Assembly (NCBI RefSeq): GCF_030161475.1
Contig: NZ_BSUG01000024.1
Span: 1-64,000 of the forward strand
Length of the DNA stretch: 64,000 nt
Origin: Tetragenococcus halophilus subsp. flandriensis
GTDB lineage: Bacteria; Bacillota; Bacilli; Lactobacillales; Enterococcaceae
Direction of reading: 5' to 3'
Of this stretch, positions 48,509 through 57,126 are shown one piece after another. A program made the translations under genes and the position numbers. Positions within the stretch are counted from its first letter, which is position 1, and every line of letters starts with the position of its first letter. The notes beneath the pieces were generated by a model that was not told the origin of the DNA, did not search any database, and worked only from the letters and a program-made list of their open reading frames with translations.

Positions 48509-49308
48509 AGACCGGCAGCCATACAATAATAAGCAAAGTACTCTAGCTTTCCATACCTCATTATGTTCATAAATAATTTTAACCCAAAATAACTGGCAAT
48601 AAATGCAGTGATAAATGCTAACAAGTACGGGCCCCATAATTGGCCCATGGCTGGATCATTGACAATTTCAGGAATTTCAAGAATACCCGTTCCAAGACTT
48701 ACAGGGATATAAAGAAGAAAAGAAAAGCGCAAAGCTGTCTCTTTTTTCATTCCAACAAGCATGGAAGCAACAATTGTAGCTCCAGATCTACTTATACCTG
48801 GTGTTGTAGCTACTGCTTGTGCGAGCCCAACAATAACAGCATCCTTTGCTGATAAGTCACCGTCTTGTTTACGTCCTCGCAAGTTACGAATGATCCAAAG
48901 AAACAACGCCGTAATTAACAAGGTGACACCAACAACATTTGTCCCACTTAGTGCCTCGCCAAGTACATCTCCAAACAACACACCGACAATTCCCACAGGA
49001 ATAGTGGCTATAACGAGGTAAACGACAAACATAAAATCACTTTTGGCGTCTTTGTCTCCTTTGAATAAAAATTTCCATGTTTGAATAATTAAACGTATAA
49101 TATCTTTTCGATAAATCAACATAACTGCTAACAAAGAAGCAAAGTTCACAAATATTTCAAAAGAAAGTCCTCGCACTTCAACATGAAATAACTCCCTAGC
49201 AATAATTAAGTGTCCGCTTGAAGATATGGGAATAGGTTCAGTAATTCCTTGAACAATACCGAGAATGAAATACTGGACCATTACCGATAAATTAGTTAAA
49301 GACTCCAT
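48487..49308 (-). CDS. uppP: Undecaprenyl-diphosphatase UppP (BacA)
   Basis: A 273-aa membrane enzyme that recycles undecaprenyl pyrophosphate to the monophosphate for wall synthesis; higher amounts give bacitracin resistance. The two active-site repeats are seen: [18 protein letters not shown] near residue 17-34 and [10 protein letters not shown] near 168-178. About seven or eight membrane segments are present and the length is standard. AAAGGA lies before the ATG. The C-terminus (L-L-V-L-L-F-L) is encoded by one arm of a 38-bp palindrome. Confidence 0.95.
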   Translation of the reverse strand: MESLTNLSVMVQYFILGIVQGITEPIPISSSGHLIIARELFHVEVRGLSFEIFVNFASLLAVMLIYRKDIIRLIIQTWKFLFKGDKDAKSDFMFVVYLVIATIPVGIVGVLFGDVLGEALSGTNVVGVTLLITALFLWIIRNLRGRKQDGDLSAKDAVIVGLAQAVATTPGISRSGATIVASMLVGMKKETALRFSFLLYIPVSLGTGILEIPEIVNDPAMGQLWGPYLLAFITAFIASYFGLKLFMNIMRYGKLEYFAYYCMAAGLLVLLFL

Positions 49309-49475
49309 TTTTGTTTCCTTTCTTTTTTATTTTTTATTAAACATAGAATACCAAAAAAAATATATAAAAGACTACTATCTATATCAAGTCTAAAAAAACA
49401 ATAGAAATATTTAATGAATTTTGAACAATAAAATAAAGTGAATCGCAAGAAAAAGTTTCAGTCATTTAAAAAAGC

Positions 49476-49865
49476 GGCTGGGACAAAAGTCTCTTTATAA
49501 ATGATGAAAAACCCGACAAGAAAATCGCGGAAGTACGGCATGTATGAAAAACACAAACTAAAAATCAAAGAAAAGCTTTCATCAAAAGAAGGAGCTACCG
49601 TTTACGCTCAACGTAAAATTGACGTAGAACCCGCTTTCGGACAGGTGAAGGCTAATTTGGGGTTCCAACGTTATTCTGTTCGTGGAAAATCAAAGGTCGA
49701 GAATGAAACCGACCTGATCTTCATGGCAAATAAACTAAGAAAGTACCACAAAAGAAGGACTGTATAAGGGGAATACAAAAAAATCCGAGGAAAAATAGAG
49801 ATTCATTCTCTATTCCCTCGGATTTTCTATATTTACCCATTTGACTAGAACTTTTTGTCCCAGCC
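49476..49865 (+). mobile_element. Deleted IS1182-type insertion sequence remnant
   Basis: Terminal inverted repeats GGCTGGGACAAAAGT (49476-49490) and ACTTTTTGTCCCAGCC (49850-49865) bound a 390-bp segment. It holds only the last part of a transposase gene and a 3' hairpin (AAAATCCGAGG 49780-49790 with CCTCGGATTTT 49816-49826). A full IS1182-family element is about 1.6-1.9 kb, so most of the 5' part is gone, and it cannot move by itself. Confidence 0.85.
49501..49767 (+). pseudogene. C-terminal fragment of an IS1182-family transposase
   Basis: The 88 codons match the end of IS1182-type DDE transposases: Y-A-Q-R-K-I-D-V-E-P-A-F-G-Q-V-K with the last catalytic glutamate, then G-F-Q-R-Y-S-V-R-G and a K-L-R-K-Y ending. 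The N-terminal three quarters, with the two catalytic aspartates, are missing. The ATG at 49501 is only an internal or chance codon. Confidence 0.85.
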
Positions 49866-49903
49866 TCTTTTATCTAAATACTAATTTATAAAAGATATAA
49901 AAC

Positions 49904-50629
49904 TTATGCAGTTACCCATTGTGAAGGGCCAACTTCATCATATAATTTTTGTGCTGCTGCATCTTGAACATGTTCTGGAGCGTCTGCAGCGGAGCTACCT
50001 TGATATTCTGAAGGAGCTACAGAGTCCCATGTGCTTTGCAAGAATTGGTATTTACCTGCTGCACCTGATGATGGGTTGATTGCGCTAGTATCTCCACCTG
50101 ATTCACGTTCTGCGATTTGTTTCAAATGATCGTTAACTTCAACAGATGAATCACCAGAATTGTCTGCTTCTTCTGCTGGAGCTTCTTGTTCAGCAGGTTC
50201 TTCTGCTGGTTGTGCTGCTTCTTCAGTAGCAGGTTCTTCAGCTTGTGCTGGTTCTTCTACTGGTTGTTCCGGTGTTTGTTCTTCTTCAACCGGTTGTGCT
50301 GGTTCAGCTGCTTGTTCTTCTTGAACAGGAGCTTGTTGTTCTTGCACGGGTGCTTCTTGTTGTGCAGGAGCTTGTTCTTGTTCACTGTTTCCGTCTGTTG
50401 GAATAGTTAATTGTTCGCCTACATAAATCATGTTTTTATCTTTAATGTCATTTGCTTCGACGATTGAATCAACTAAGCTTTTGTCTCCAACATATTGTTT
50501 AGATATTTTTGCTAATGTATCGTCTGCTTGAATTGTATGAATTTCATCTGCATTTGCACTTGTTGTGCCGACTGCGAAAACAGTTCCTGCTGTTAGTGCT
50601 GTTCCTAGTAGTAACTTTTTAAATTTCAT
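49904..50629 (-). CDS. Secreted LysM protein with transglycosylase-like C-terminus, copy 2
   Basis: A 241-aa paralogue of the protein at 34860-35546. The signal peptide (ending S-A-N-A), LysM domain (about 31-77) and C-terminal domain ([23 protein letters not shown]) are nearly identical. The linker (about 82-170) is longer and richer in Glu/Ala/Pro (P-A-E-E, P-V-E-E repeats). The leader DNA also resembles that of copy 1. An IS1182 remnant lies directly downstream, and a decayed third C-terminus about 1.5 kb away, so this locus may have gone through duplication and loss. Confidence 0.9.
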   Translation of the reverse strand: MKFKKLLLGTALTAGTVFAVGTTSANADEIHTIQADDTLAKISKQYVGDKSLVDSIVEANDIKDKNMIYVGEQLTIPTDGNSEQEQAPAQQEAPVQEQQAPVQEEQAAEPAQPVEEEQTPEQPVEEPAQAEEPATEEAAQPAEEPAEQEAPAEEADNSGDSSVEVNDHLKQIAERESGGDTSAINPSSGAAGKYQFLQSTWDSVAPSEYQGSSAADAPEHVQDAAAQKLYDEVGPSQWVTA

Positions 50630-50639
50630 GAGTTAATAC

Positions 50640-50740
50640 CTCCAAGATTTTTTAACTACGTGGCTACCAACCACGATTGCTAATTTAACATACAGAGAGG
50701 CTTTGTGTGTTAAAGGGAAATAACAATTCATTACTTTTAT
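50640..50740 (-). promoter_or_regulatory. Conserved leader of LysM gene 2
   Basis: On the minus strand, AGTAATGAATTGTTATT, then TTTAACACACA, then the hairpin CGTGG (50659-50663)/CCACG (50671-50675) and AAAAAATCTTGGAGGTA precede the start. The same order of blocks occurs before LysM gene 1. The remaining 50741-50933 shows nothing else. Confidence 0.5.
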
Positions 50741-50933
50741 GACAATGCGAAAACAAATTGAAAAATTTTCTTTTCTTACATTTTCAAAACACCATGAAAT
50801 CAGAATTTTGCTATAAGAGATTTATGAGCTAAGTGCCTTATTTTTCTTTATTAATTACTGAAATTTTTTATTGACATAGTAAAATATGAAGAATAAACCC
50901 ATGAAATTAAGCATTTTTTCTTCAAATATTTAG

Positions 50934-52880
50934 CTATTTCACTACGGTAAATAAATAATCACCTTGTTCTACTTGCTTTTTGTCGGTAATTAATATATCG
51001 GAATTTTCATTTATATTGCTAACGACAATTGGTACATCTATTTCATATCCCTTTTGTTTAATTTTATCTATCTCAAAAACAATCAATGGTTGCCCAGCTA
51101 AAACTTTATCTCCTTCTTGAACTAATTTTTCAAATCCCTCTCCTTTTATTTCGACAGTATCTAATCCAATATGAATTAAAATTTCTGTCCCTAATTCTGT
51201 TGTCAGACCGATCGCATGTCCCGTTTTAAAAACCATGCTGATTGTAGCATTTGTCGGAGCATAGACAATTCCTTTTTTAGGTACTATCGCAATACCTTTA
51301 CCCATAGCCCCGCTAGAAAACACGTCATCATTTACTTCCGATAAATTTTTAACCTCTCCATTTAATGGACTAGCGATAATATCTTGCTTACGGCTTTTTT
51401 CAAGTTCAGTGTTGTTTAGCATTTGGTTTTTATCTTTCTTTTCAGTACTAGCTACCGAGGTATCTAGCTGCGGTGTTTTCATAAACATTTGAATAGCAAA
51501 AGCAATTACTGTTACCAAAATAAACGAAATCACACGATGCCAGAAGTTCATCGTAAGCTGACCGCTATCGGTAATATAATTAGTAATAGAAAAAACACCC
51601 AAACCGCCTATACGATAAACAACTACATCAAAAAATCCAGTATATGCTCCTCCTATTGCACTAGAAATCAAGGCAATAATAAAAGGTTTTTTCATTGGTA
51701 ATAATAATCCATAGATACCTGGTTCTGTCACCCCAAATACAGAAGCGATCGTTGCAGGAATACCGATATTTCTAACGTTTTTATCTTTATTTTTTATGAT
51801 AATCGCTAGTAAAACGCCCAATACGCCAAAACTTGCGCTTCCTGAATTAGACAAAATTGGCGTAAATCCTTGTTCGGTGAGTTGTAATATACCAATAGGT
51901 GCCAAACCCCAGTGTAGGCCAAACATAACTAGCAACTGCCATAATCCGCCGATCAATGCACCAAAAATAGTCGGACTGATTTTATAAATTGCCATAAAAA
52001 TTAAACCGATCAAATCAGAACCCCAAGTGGCTATAGGACCAATAACTAAAATGGCTAATGTTGCAGTAACCAGCACTGTAAAAAAGGGGGTTAAAAATGA
52101 ATTAACCACCGAAGGGATAATTTTTTTAAATCCTTTTTCAACTTTTGCTCCCAACCAAATCGCTAGAATAGCTGGGATCACAGTAGAATAATAGCCTCCA
52201 GGTGGCAATAAGACAGGGATACCCAGAAAGGTTGTAAATACATCTGCGCTAAATTGCGTTCCTTCAAACAGAGTATAAAGCGGTGTGCCCTCTGCCATAT
52301 CGCTTAGTGAAGGATATACTAAAGCAAAAGCAATAGCCAAAGCCGTATAAACATTCATACGAAACTTCTTAGCCGCTGTTAGTGCAATAATAACAGGTAG
52401 AAATTGAAAAAAGCCATCTCCGACCGCATTCAACACTGCATAAAAACCACTATTTACTTCATCTAATCCGAAAACACCTAGTAAAGCAACTAAACCTTTG
52501 ATCATTCCCGTTGCACTTAGCACTAGGATAAATGGTTGGAAGATACTAGAGATCAAATCAATAAATTTATCAAGTAACTTTTTTTGTCCATTTTGTTTAT
52601 TATTGGTGTTTGACGTTTGTTCACCGTTGATATTAGAAATATTCAAAATTGCTTCGTAAACTTCACCAACGTCACTTCCAATAACCACCTGATATTGTCC
52701 CCTTGCTTTCATTACAGTAACAATCCCTGACAAGCTTTTCAGATATTCAGTATCCGCTTTGCTTTCATCCTTTAGGTAAAAACGCAAACGCGTCATACAA
52801 TATTGTAATTGCGCTATATTGTTTTCTCCTCCTATGTGCTCGATAATATCTTCTGCCAACTTCTTATAATCTTTTGCCAT
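50934..52880 (-). CDS. PTS beta-glucoside-type transporter, EIIBCA
   Basis: A 648-aa membrane PTS permease that imports and phosphorylates a beta-glucoside or similar sugar. The EIIB domain is N-terminal with the phospho-cysteine C28 in L-Q-Y-C-M-T-R-L-R-F. The EIIC domain has about ten membrane segments (about 105-460). A Q/K-rich linker leads to a C-terminal EIIA domain of the glucose type with the active histidine in I-L-I-H-I-G-L-D-T-V. The ATG at 52880 follows GAGGGAAG; an upstream in-frame start at 52946 is unlikely. No phospho-glucosidase gene is adjacent. A terminator lies in the leader, so antitermination control is possible. Confidence 0.93.
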   Translation of the reverse strand: MAKDYKKLAEDIIEHIGGENNIAQLQYCMTRLRFYLKDESKADTEYLKSLSGIVTVMKARGQYQVVIGSDVGEVYEAILNISNINGEQTSNTNNKQNGQKKLLDKFIDLISSIFQPFILVLSATGMIKGLVALLGVFGLDEVNSGFYAVLNAVGDGFFQFLPVIIALTAAKKFRMNVYTALAIAFALVYPSLSDMAEGTPLYTLFEGTQFSADVFTTFLGIPVLLPPGGYYSTVIPAILAIWLGAKVEKGFKKIIPSVVNSFLTPFFTVLVTATLAILVIGPIATWGSDLIGLIFMAIYKISPTIFGALIGGLWQLLVMFGLHWGLAPIGILQLTEQGFTPILSNSGSASFGVLGVLLAIIIKNKDKNVRNIGIPATIASVFGVTEPGIYGLLLPMKKPFIIALISSAIGGAYTGFFDVVVYRIGGLGVFSITNYITDSGQLTMNFWHRVISFILVTVIAFAIQMFMKTPQLDTSVASTEKKDKNQMLNNTELEKSRKQDIIASPLNGEVKNLSEVNDDVFSSGAMGKGIAIVPKKGIVYAPTNATISMVFKTGHAIGLTTELGTEILIHIGLDTVEIKGEGFEKLVQEGDKVLAGQPLIVFEIDKIKQKGYEIDVPIVVSNINENSDILITDKKQVEQGDYLFTVVK

Positions 52881-52975
52881 TATCTTTCTTCCCTCATTCA
52901 TAGTAGTTTCATTAGTCTTTCTTTTATGTAATTCGTAAAATTTCACCTTCTTTTATTTATTCCTCTATTTCACAC

Positions 52976-53042
52976 AAAAAAAAAGCCTAAATAAGACAAA
53001 GAAAATCATAGCATAACGCAGCTAATTTTGTCTTGTTTAGAC
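52976..53042 (-). promoter_or_regulatory. Leader terminator/attenuator upstream of the PTS gene
   Basis: On the minus strand GTCTAAACAAGACAAA (53027-53042) pairs with TTTGTCTTATTTAGGC (52985-53000), followed by nine T. A likely -10 TATAAT lies upstream at 53115-53120, and the PTS start codon is about 95 nt downstream. Thus the terminator lies inside the leader, as in LicT/BglG-type antitermination, although I cannot see a consensus RAT sequence. Apart from this and the repeat array, 52881-53412 shows nothing else. Confidence 0.5.
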
Positions 53043-53412
53043 ACTATTTCTGGAAAATAAAATCTATTTTTCTTTTTTATACAGCTAAGAACGTAGAAGT
53101 AAGAAAGTTATGCGATTATATGCGCTTAAGAACAGCAAAATCCAAAATCAATGTGATTAACTCTTCTGAAGAACAGTACTTTTGAAAACTAGCGAGAATA
53201 ATTCAGTGAATAGGCATAAAAATCAATATTTTCTGTTAAATAAGCACATAATAATGTAAAAACAATAAGATTATAGATGATTTATAACAGTAGAATTGAA
53301 AAGTAATGAGACTAACCTTTCCTAAGGACAACGTTTAAAAAGACTGATGAGATTAATTTGCCTATTTATTATAAAATTCGCTAAAGTAAAAACTTTATAA
53401 ACTATTTAAGCT

Positions 53413-53658
53413 AGCAACTTTTCAGTTTGCACTTTGTTTTGGATGTTCTTTGAACTAATGCCTTGGATTCCTCATTGTTTTGTAATTTCTACGGACTATC
53501 GTTTGTTATTCACCATAAATTTCTCATTCCTATGAGCTACCGCTTGTCATTCAACATAACTTTCGCGTTTCTTTGGGCTACCGCTTATCACTCAACATAG
53601 CTTGCACGTTTCTTTGGGTTATTACTTCAGATTCAACAAAACTTTTCTATAATTTCAA
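53413..53658 (-). repeat. 41-bp tandem repeat array (locus 2)
   Basis: Six contiguous units begin about 53413, 53454, 53495, 53536, 53577 and 53618, with a 41-bp period. In minus-strand sense the best units contain GCAAGCTATG, TTGAGTGATAAGCGG and TAGCCCAAAGAAAC. These match blocks of the arrays at 33.7 and 59.9 kb. Because the period is 41, a reading frame is not kept, so the array is not coding. It starts about 27 nt past the stop codon of the GNAT gene. Confidence 0.75.
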
Positions 53659-53684
53659 TAAAACCACTTCTAATACTTTCACAT

Positions 53685-54233
53685 TCATCTTATTTCATCT
53701 TTTAAAATGCCATATATATACTCATCGCCATAGCTACCATCTTTTCGCGCGATATGTTGTCGTAATTTGCCTTCTAGTTGCATGCCAATTTTTCTTAAAA
53801 CAATACCAGAAGCCACATTAGCAACATCACACCAGGCAATAATGCGACGATATTCCACTTCTTTACATAAAAACGTAATTACGGCTTCTGCTGCCTCAGT
53901 CATCAATCCTAGATGCCAATAATTTCTGCTTAAAACATAACCAATACCGCATATCTCAGCTTTTTCATCAACTGGAATAACTGAAATCATACCAACTAAA
54001 TTTTCTTGATACTCAATTCCCCAACAGTAATAATCTAATTGATCATAAGAGTGAACAATCATTTTCAAGTAATCTTGGGTAATTTTTTCAGACTGATGTG
54101 CATACCAAGTCGTATATTTTGCCACTTTTTCATCGCTTGCCCAGTTATTAAACATCGAATGAACATCTTTCATTTTTAACCTGCGCAAATTCAGTCTTTT
54201 CGTCGTTAACTGTTGTGTCCCAATATGATTCAC
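53685..54233 (-). CDS. GNAT acetyltransferase, RimJ/RimL type
   Basis: A 182-aa acetyltransferase of the RimJ/RimL/YdaF group, acting on protein N-termini or small amines. The N-terminal T-K-R-L-N-L-R-R-L opening, G-I-G-Y-V-L-S-R-N-Y-W-H-L-G-L-M-T-E-A acetyl-CoA segment and the N-V-A-S-G-I-V-L-R-K-I-G-M motif B are clear. I chose the GTG at 54233, since GGGAGG lies 8 nt upstream; a longer frame from 54290 has no binding site. Acceptor unknown. A tandem repeat array follows its stop codon. Confidence 0.88.
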   Translation of the reverse strand: MNHIGTQQLTTKRLNLRRLKMKDVHSMFNNWASDEKVAKYTTWYAHQSEKITQDYLKMIVHSYDQLDYYCWGIEYQENLVGMISVIPVDEKAEICGIGYVLSRNYWHLGLMTEAAEAVITFLCKEVEYRRIIAWCDVANVASGIVLRKIGMQLEGKLRQHIARKDGSYGDEYIYGILKDEIR

Positions 54234-54318
54234 ATGCTCGCCCTCCCGAAAATTTTTCCTTCCATATACAATATTTTTTAAGTTTACCATATAAAAATAA
54301 ACTTGTTTATATTAAAAG

Positions 54319-54362
54319 AAAAAACGCCTTTTCTGTGATTACCCACAAGAAGAGACGTTTTT
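54319..54362 (-). terminator. Terminator after the CAP-domain gene
   Basis: AAAAAACG-CCTTTTCTGTG (54319-54337) pairs with CACAAGAAGAG-ACGTTTTT (54344-54362) with few mismatches; directly past the CAP-domain stop codon. Confidence 0.75.
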
Positions 54363-54365
54363 AGG

Positions 54366-55451
54366 TTATTGCGTAAGAAAATTTTCAGTGTAAAGAGGTT
54401 GGTTATCTTCATTAAAGTCAGCGCCCACTCCTAGCTCAGAGAAATCATCGTTGACAATATTCTTACGATGCCCTGCAGAATTCATCAACCCTTGATGAGC
54501 GAAAATGCTGCTGGTTTGTCCTTGAGCTAAATTTTCACCGGCACTCATAAAAGTAATACCGTCTGCTTGCATTCGATCAAATGGTGATTGACCTTCTTGA
54601 TTGGTGTGATCAAAATAATGATTTTCTGCCATATCTGTACTGTGCTTCCTAGCAGTTTCTCTTACCTCTTCATTCCAATCCAATACATTCAATCCTCGTT
54701 TTGAACGCTCGGCATTGGTAATATCAAATAATTGATATTCAAATCCTTCTTTTAAATCATCGCTAGCTTCTGCATAAGGAGAACTTTTTTCTGTCTCTAA
54801 TGGTTCTTTGACAATTTGCATGGCTGTCACTTCATCATTTTCATGGACATCATAAAAAATCGTTACATAATTGCCATCAATTCGATAAATGTCATATTCG
54901 CCGTCATTATTTGTCTGCATATTAAACCCACTGTGTCGGATCGCATTTTCTGCTTCCCCCAGTTCTTCATGGACTTCTGATTTTGTTGTCCCTAGTGAAA
55001 TATCATTTTGCGCCGCCACTAAATCTTGATTGGTATATAGTCCTTGAACTGTATCTTGCTGATCATAAGTAACCATCAAGAAGTTTTGATAATTGTCATG
55101 ATAACTCGACCATTGCAGGCCGTATTCATTCGTCGTTTCTCTAGCGGGTTCCCCAAGGTCTTCTTCCACTTGTTCCCGTTTATCACCAATTTCAATATTT
55201 CCTATTGAAAAAGTTTGTGCTTCAGGTTGCGAGAGCTCTAAAGCTTTTGTTTGGCTTTGCTCGTCCGTTTCTTCGTTTCCAGCGACCGAATCATACAACG
55301 ATACTGCCTGTTCTTTCATAGAATTAAAGTTTAATCCTTGATCAAAAACTTGTGTGGTAAAGTTTTCTACAGGCTCTTCCCAAAGTGGTTTGGTGAAAAA
55401 TGCAATGAGAACGATCACAGCTAATTTCGCTAATTTTTTAAAAATAGTCAC
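54366..55451 (-). CDS. CAP (SCP/PR1)-domain protein with CAP-associated domain
   Basis: A 361-aa membrane-anchored or secreted protein, similar to B. subtilis YlbC. An N-terminal hydrophobic segment (about 7-22) is followed by a CAP-associated domain (about 80-215, two G-D-K-R-E-Q-V-E-E-D-L-G / G-T-T-K-S-E-V-H-E-E-L-G repeats). A C-terminal CAP domain (about 232-360) has A-R-K-H-S-T-D-M-A, H-Y-F-D-H, A-G-E-N-L-A and S-A-G-H-R-K-N-I. The protein is very acidic. Its function is unknown. The start is GTG, with AAGGTGG close upstream; the exact start is uncertain by a few codons. Confidence 0.88.
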   Translation of the reverse strand: MTIFKKLAKLAVIVLIAFFTKPLWEEPVENFTTQVFDQGLNFNSMKEQAVSLYDSVAGNEETDEQSQTKALELSQPEAQTFSIGNIEIGDKREQVEEDLGEPARETTNEYGLQWSSYHDNYQNFLMVTYDQQDTVQGLYTNQDLVAAQNDISLGTTKSEVHEELGEAENAIRHSGFNMQTNNDGEYDIYRIDGNYVTIFYDVHENDEVTAMQIVKEPLETEKSSPYAEASDDLKEGFEYQLFDITNAERSKRGLNVLDWNEEVRETARKHSTDMAENHYFDHTNQEGQSPFDRMQADGITFMSAGENLAQGQTSSIFAHQGLMNSAGHRKNIVNDDFSELGVGADFNEDNQPLYTENFLTQ

Positions 55452-55649
55452 TCCACCTTCTACTATCTATATCACACTGTTTCTTCCTATAAAAACTTGG
55501 CCCGCCTTTTCCGACTTCTTCACCACTATTTTAACCTTTAATGTCTACTTGAAAGCAATATTTTTGTTTATACATTATAAATTCCTATACTCTATTAAGA
55601 AAAACTAAATAACTAATACAATTATTCCCAAATAGAAATTCTCTATTTT

Positions 55650-56939
55650 TTACTGATCCCGAGCATGATCATATACTTTTTCAACATCCATAAAATCTTC
55701 CAAGACGTCGCTTTTACCTTCTAATTCAGATTCAAAACGTATGCCATCAATGTTAATACGAGCATTACGATAATAATCTGAATTAAATTGTCCCCAAGAA
55801 GGTACTGAAGCGTCTACATTACAAAAAATACGAAAACCTTCTTTTTTTAAATAATCATATTTTGCATTATGATCATAAGGTTGAAAATCACTAACATCTG
55901 CTCCATGTGGGTAAATAAGAATATTTGTATCACCTAAAATAGGCGCGACTTCATCTTGCCAAAGTTTAGTATCCTTAGCTATCTGTTTTTCACCAACTTC
56001 TGCCATATTAATATGACCCCATGTATGAGAAGCAAACGACCAACCTGTTTCTTTCAAACGATTCGCTATCTGTTTAGCCTCTTTGATTTCTTGCGCCGTT
56101 TTTTCATTATCTCCATATTCTGATTTGGATGTTCGATAACCTAGAACTCCGTTATAACCAGTCAAAGCTAAAGTACCTTTTGAACCATGGTATGAAAAAT
56201 CAGGATGTTTTTTAACAAATTCGTCCATGATAGGTACCATATCATAGCCCCCGACGTTTTCTTCATTGTCATTTTTGTAGGTATTTTTCACTTCCCCGTA
56301 TTTATTAAGAACCAACTTATCTGCAAAACCAGCACCTTTCATATATTCATAATAACTAACATCATCTTGAGAAAAGATTATCGGTTTTTTATCTTTAGGT
56401 AAAGCAACACCTTTAAATTGTAGCTTGCCATCTTTTTCTTCGATTAAATCTTCAAAGCTGACCAACACATAATCTTTATCATAGAGTTGCTGAAGTACCT
56501 TCTTAAATTCAGAAACGGTTACCATATAATCTTTATAACCCTGTGCTTGTTCTTTATCATGAAAAGCCTTTTGCGGGTCAACAATTAAACTATGTACAAA
56601 TAAATGTGAGATATTTTCTGGATCTTTCCAGGTCACAAGTTGATCTTTTTCTTTTACATATGTATCTTTTAATTCATCGGCTGCCGTAGTGCCTACACTA
56701 TCTAATAAACGGATAGCTTCAGGATAGTTATATTGTTGTGCCGAGGTTTTAGCTTTTTTTATTCTTTTGTTTGTTGCTTTCTTATCAGAATCCGACGAAG
56801 CCGTTGTAACTGTCGTTTGCTTTTTTTCTTTGTTATTTAAAACAATACCGAGACTAAAGCCAACTGCTATCACTACAAGTATTGTCAAACCAACTAGCCA
56901 CCATTTTTGAGTTTTTATCATACTTTCCCTTCTTTTCAT
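55650..56939 (-). CDS. Polysaccharide deacetylase-family (NodB) membrane-anchored protein
   Basis: A 429-aa extracellular protein. A signal-anchor segment (about 14-32) is followed by a Lys/Ser/Thr-rich region, a helical domain (about 55-100), and a carbohydrate-esterase-4-type fold (about 105-425). Likely metal ligands are the aspartates in F-S-Q-D-D-V-S-Y-Y and the histidines in S-H-T-W-G-H-I-N. Members remove acetyl groups from peptidoglycan or surface polymers. The ATG at 56939 has AAGGG 7 nt upstream; an ATG six codons later also has a possible site. The 198-nt gap upstream of the CAP gene shows nothing else. Confidence 0.88.
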   Translation of the reverse strand: MKRRESMIKTQKWWLVGLTILVVIAVGFSLGIVLNNKEKKQTTVTTASSDSDKKATNKRIKKAKTSAQQYNYPEAIRLLDSVGTTAADELKDTYVKEKDQLVTWKDPENISHLFVHSLIVDPQKAFHDKEQAQGYKDYMVTVSEFKKVLQQLYDKDYVLVSFEDLIEEKDGKLQFKGVALPKDKKPIIFSQDDVSYYEYMKGAGFADKLVLNKYGEVKNTYKNDNEENVGGYDMVPIMDEFVKKHPDFSYHGSKGTLALTGYNGVLGYRTSKSEYGDNEKTAQEIKEAKQIANRLKETGWSFASHTWGHINMAEVGEKQIAKDTKLWQDEVAPILGDTNILIYPHGADVSDFQPYDHNAKYDYLKKEGFRIFCNVDASVPSWGQFNSDYYRNARINIDGIRFESELEGKSDVLEDFMDVEKVYDHARDQ

Positions 56940-57064
56940 TTTAATACCCTTACTCTTACTAGAAGAGTATCGGTTTTTTTCAAAAATAACAAGACTTAAA
57001 TAAAAAGCATTTCGTTATTAAATAAAAAAATTTACTGACGCAATAACTTAGTTTTTAGATATTA

Positions 57065-57117
57065 AATGAAATAAGAAACACCCCGATATTTTCAATCGAT
57101 GTGTTTCTTATTTCATT
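57065..57117 (-). terminator. Long hairpin after the second YqjG-like GST gene
   Basis: AATGAAATAAGAAACAC (57065-57081) pairs perfectly over 17 bp with GTGTTTCTTATTTCATT (57101-57117), 10 nt past the stop codon. It is stable but lacks a long U-run. Confidence 0.75.
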
Positions 57118-57126
57118 TCAATAGCA

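Noticed and set aside
49501-49767. Functional transposase gene
   Set aside because: Only the C-terminal part with the last catalytic residue remains; the aspartates are missing.
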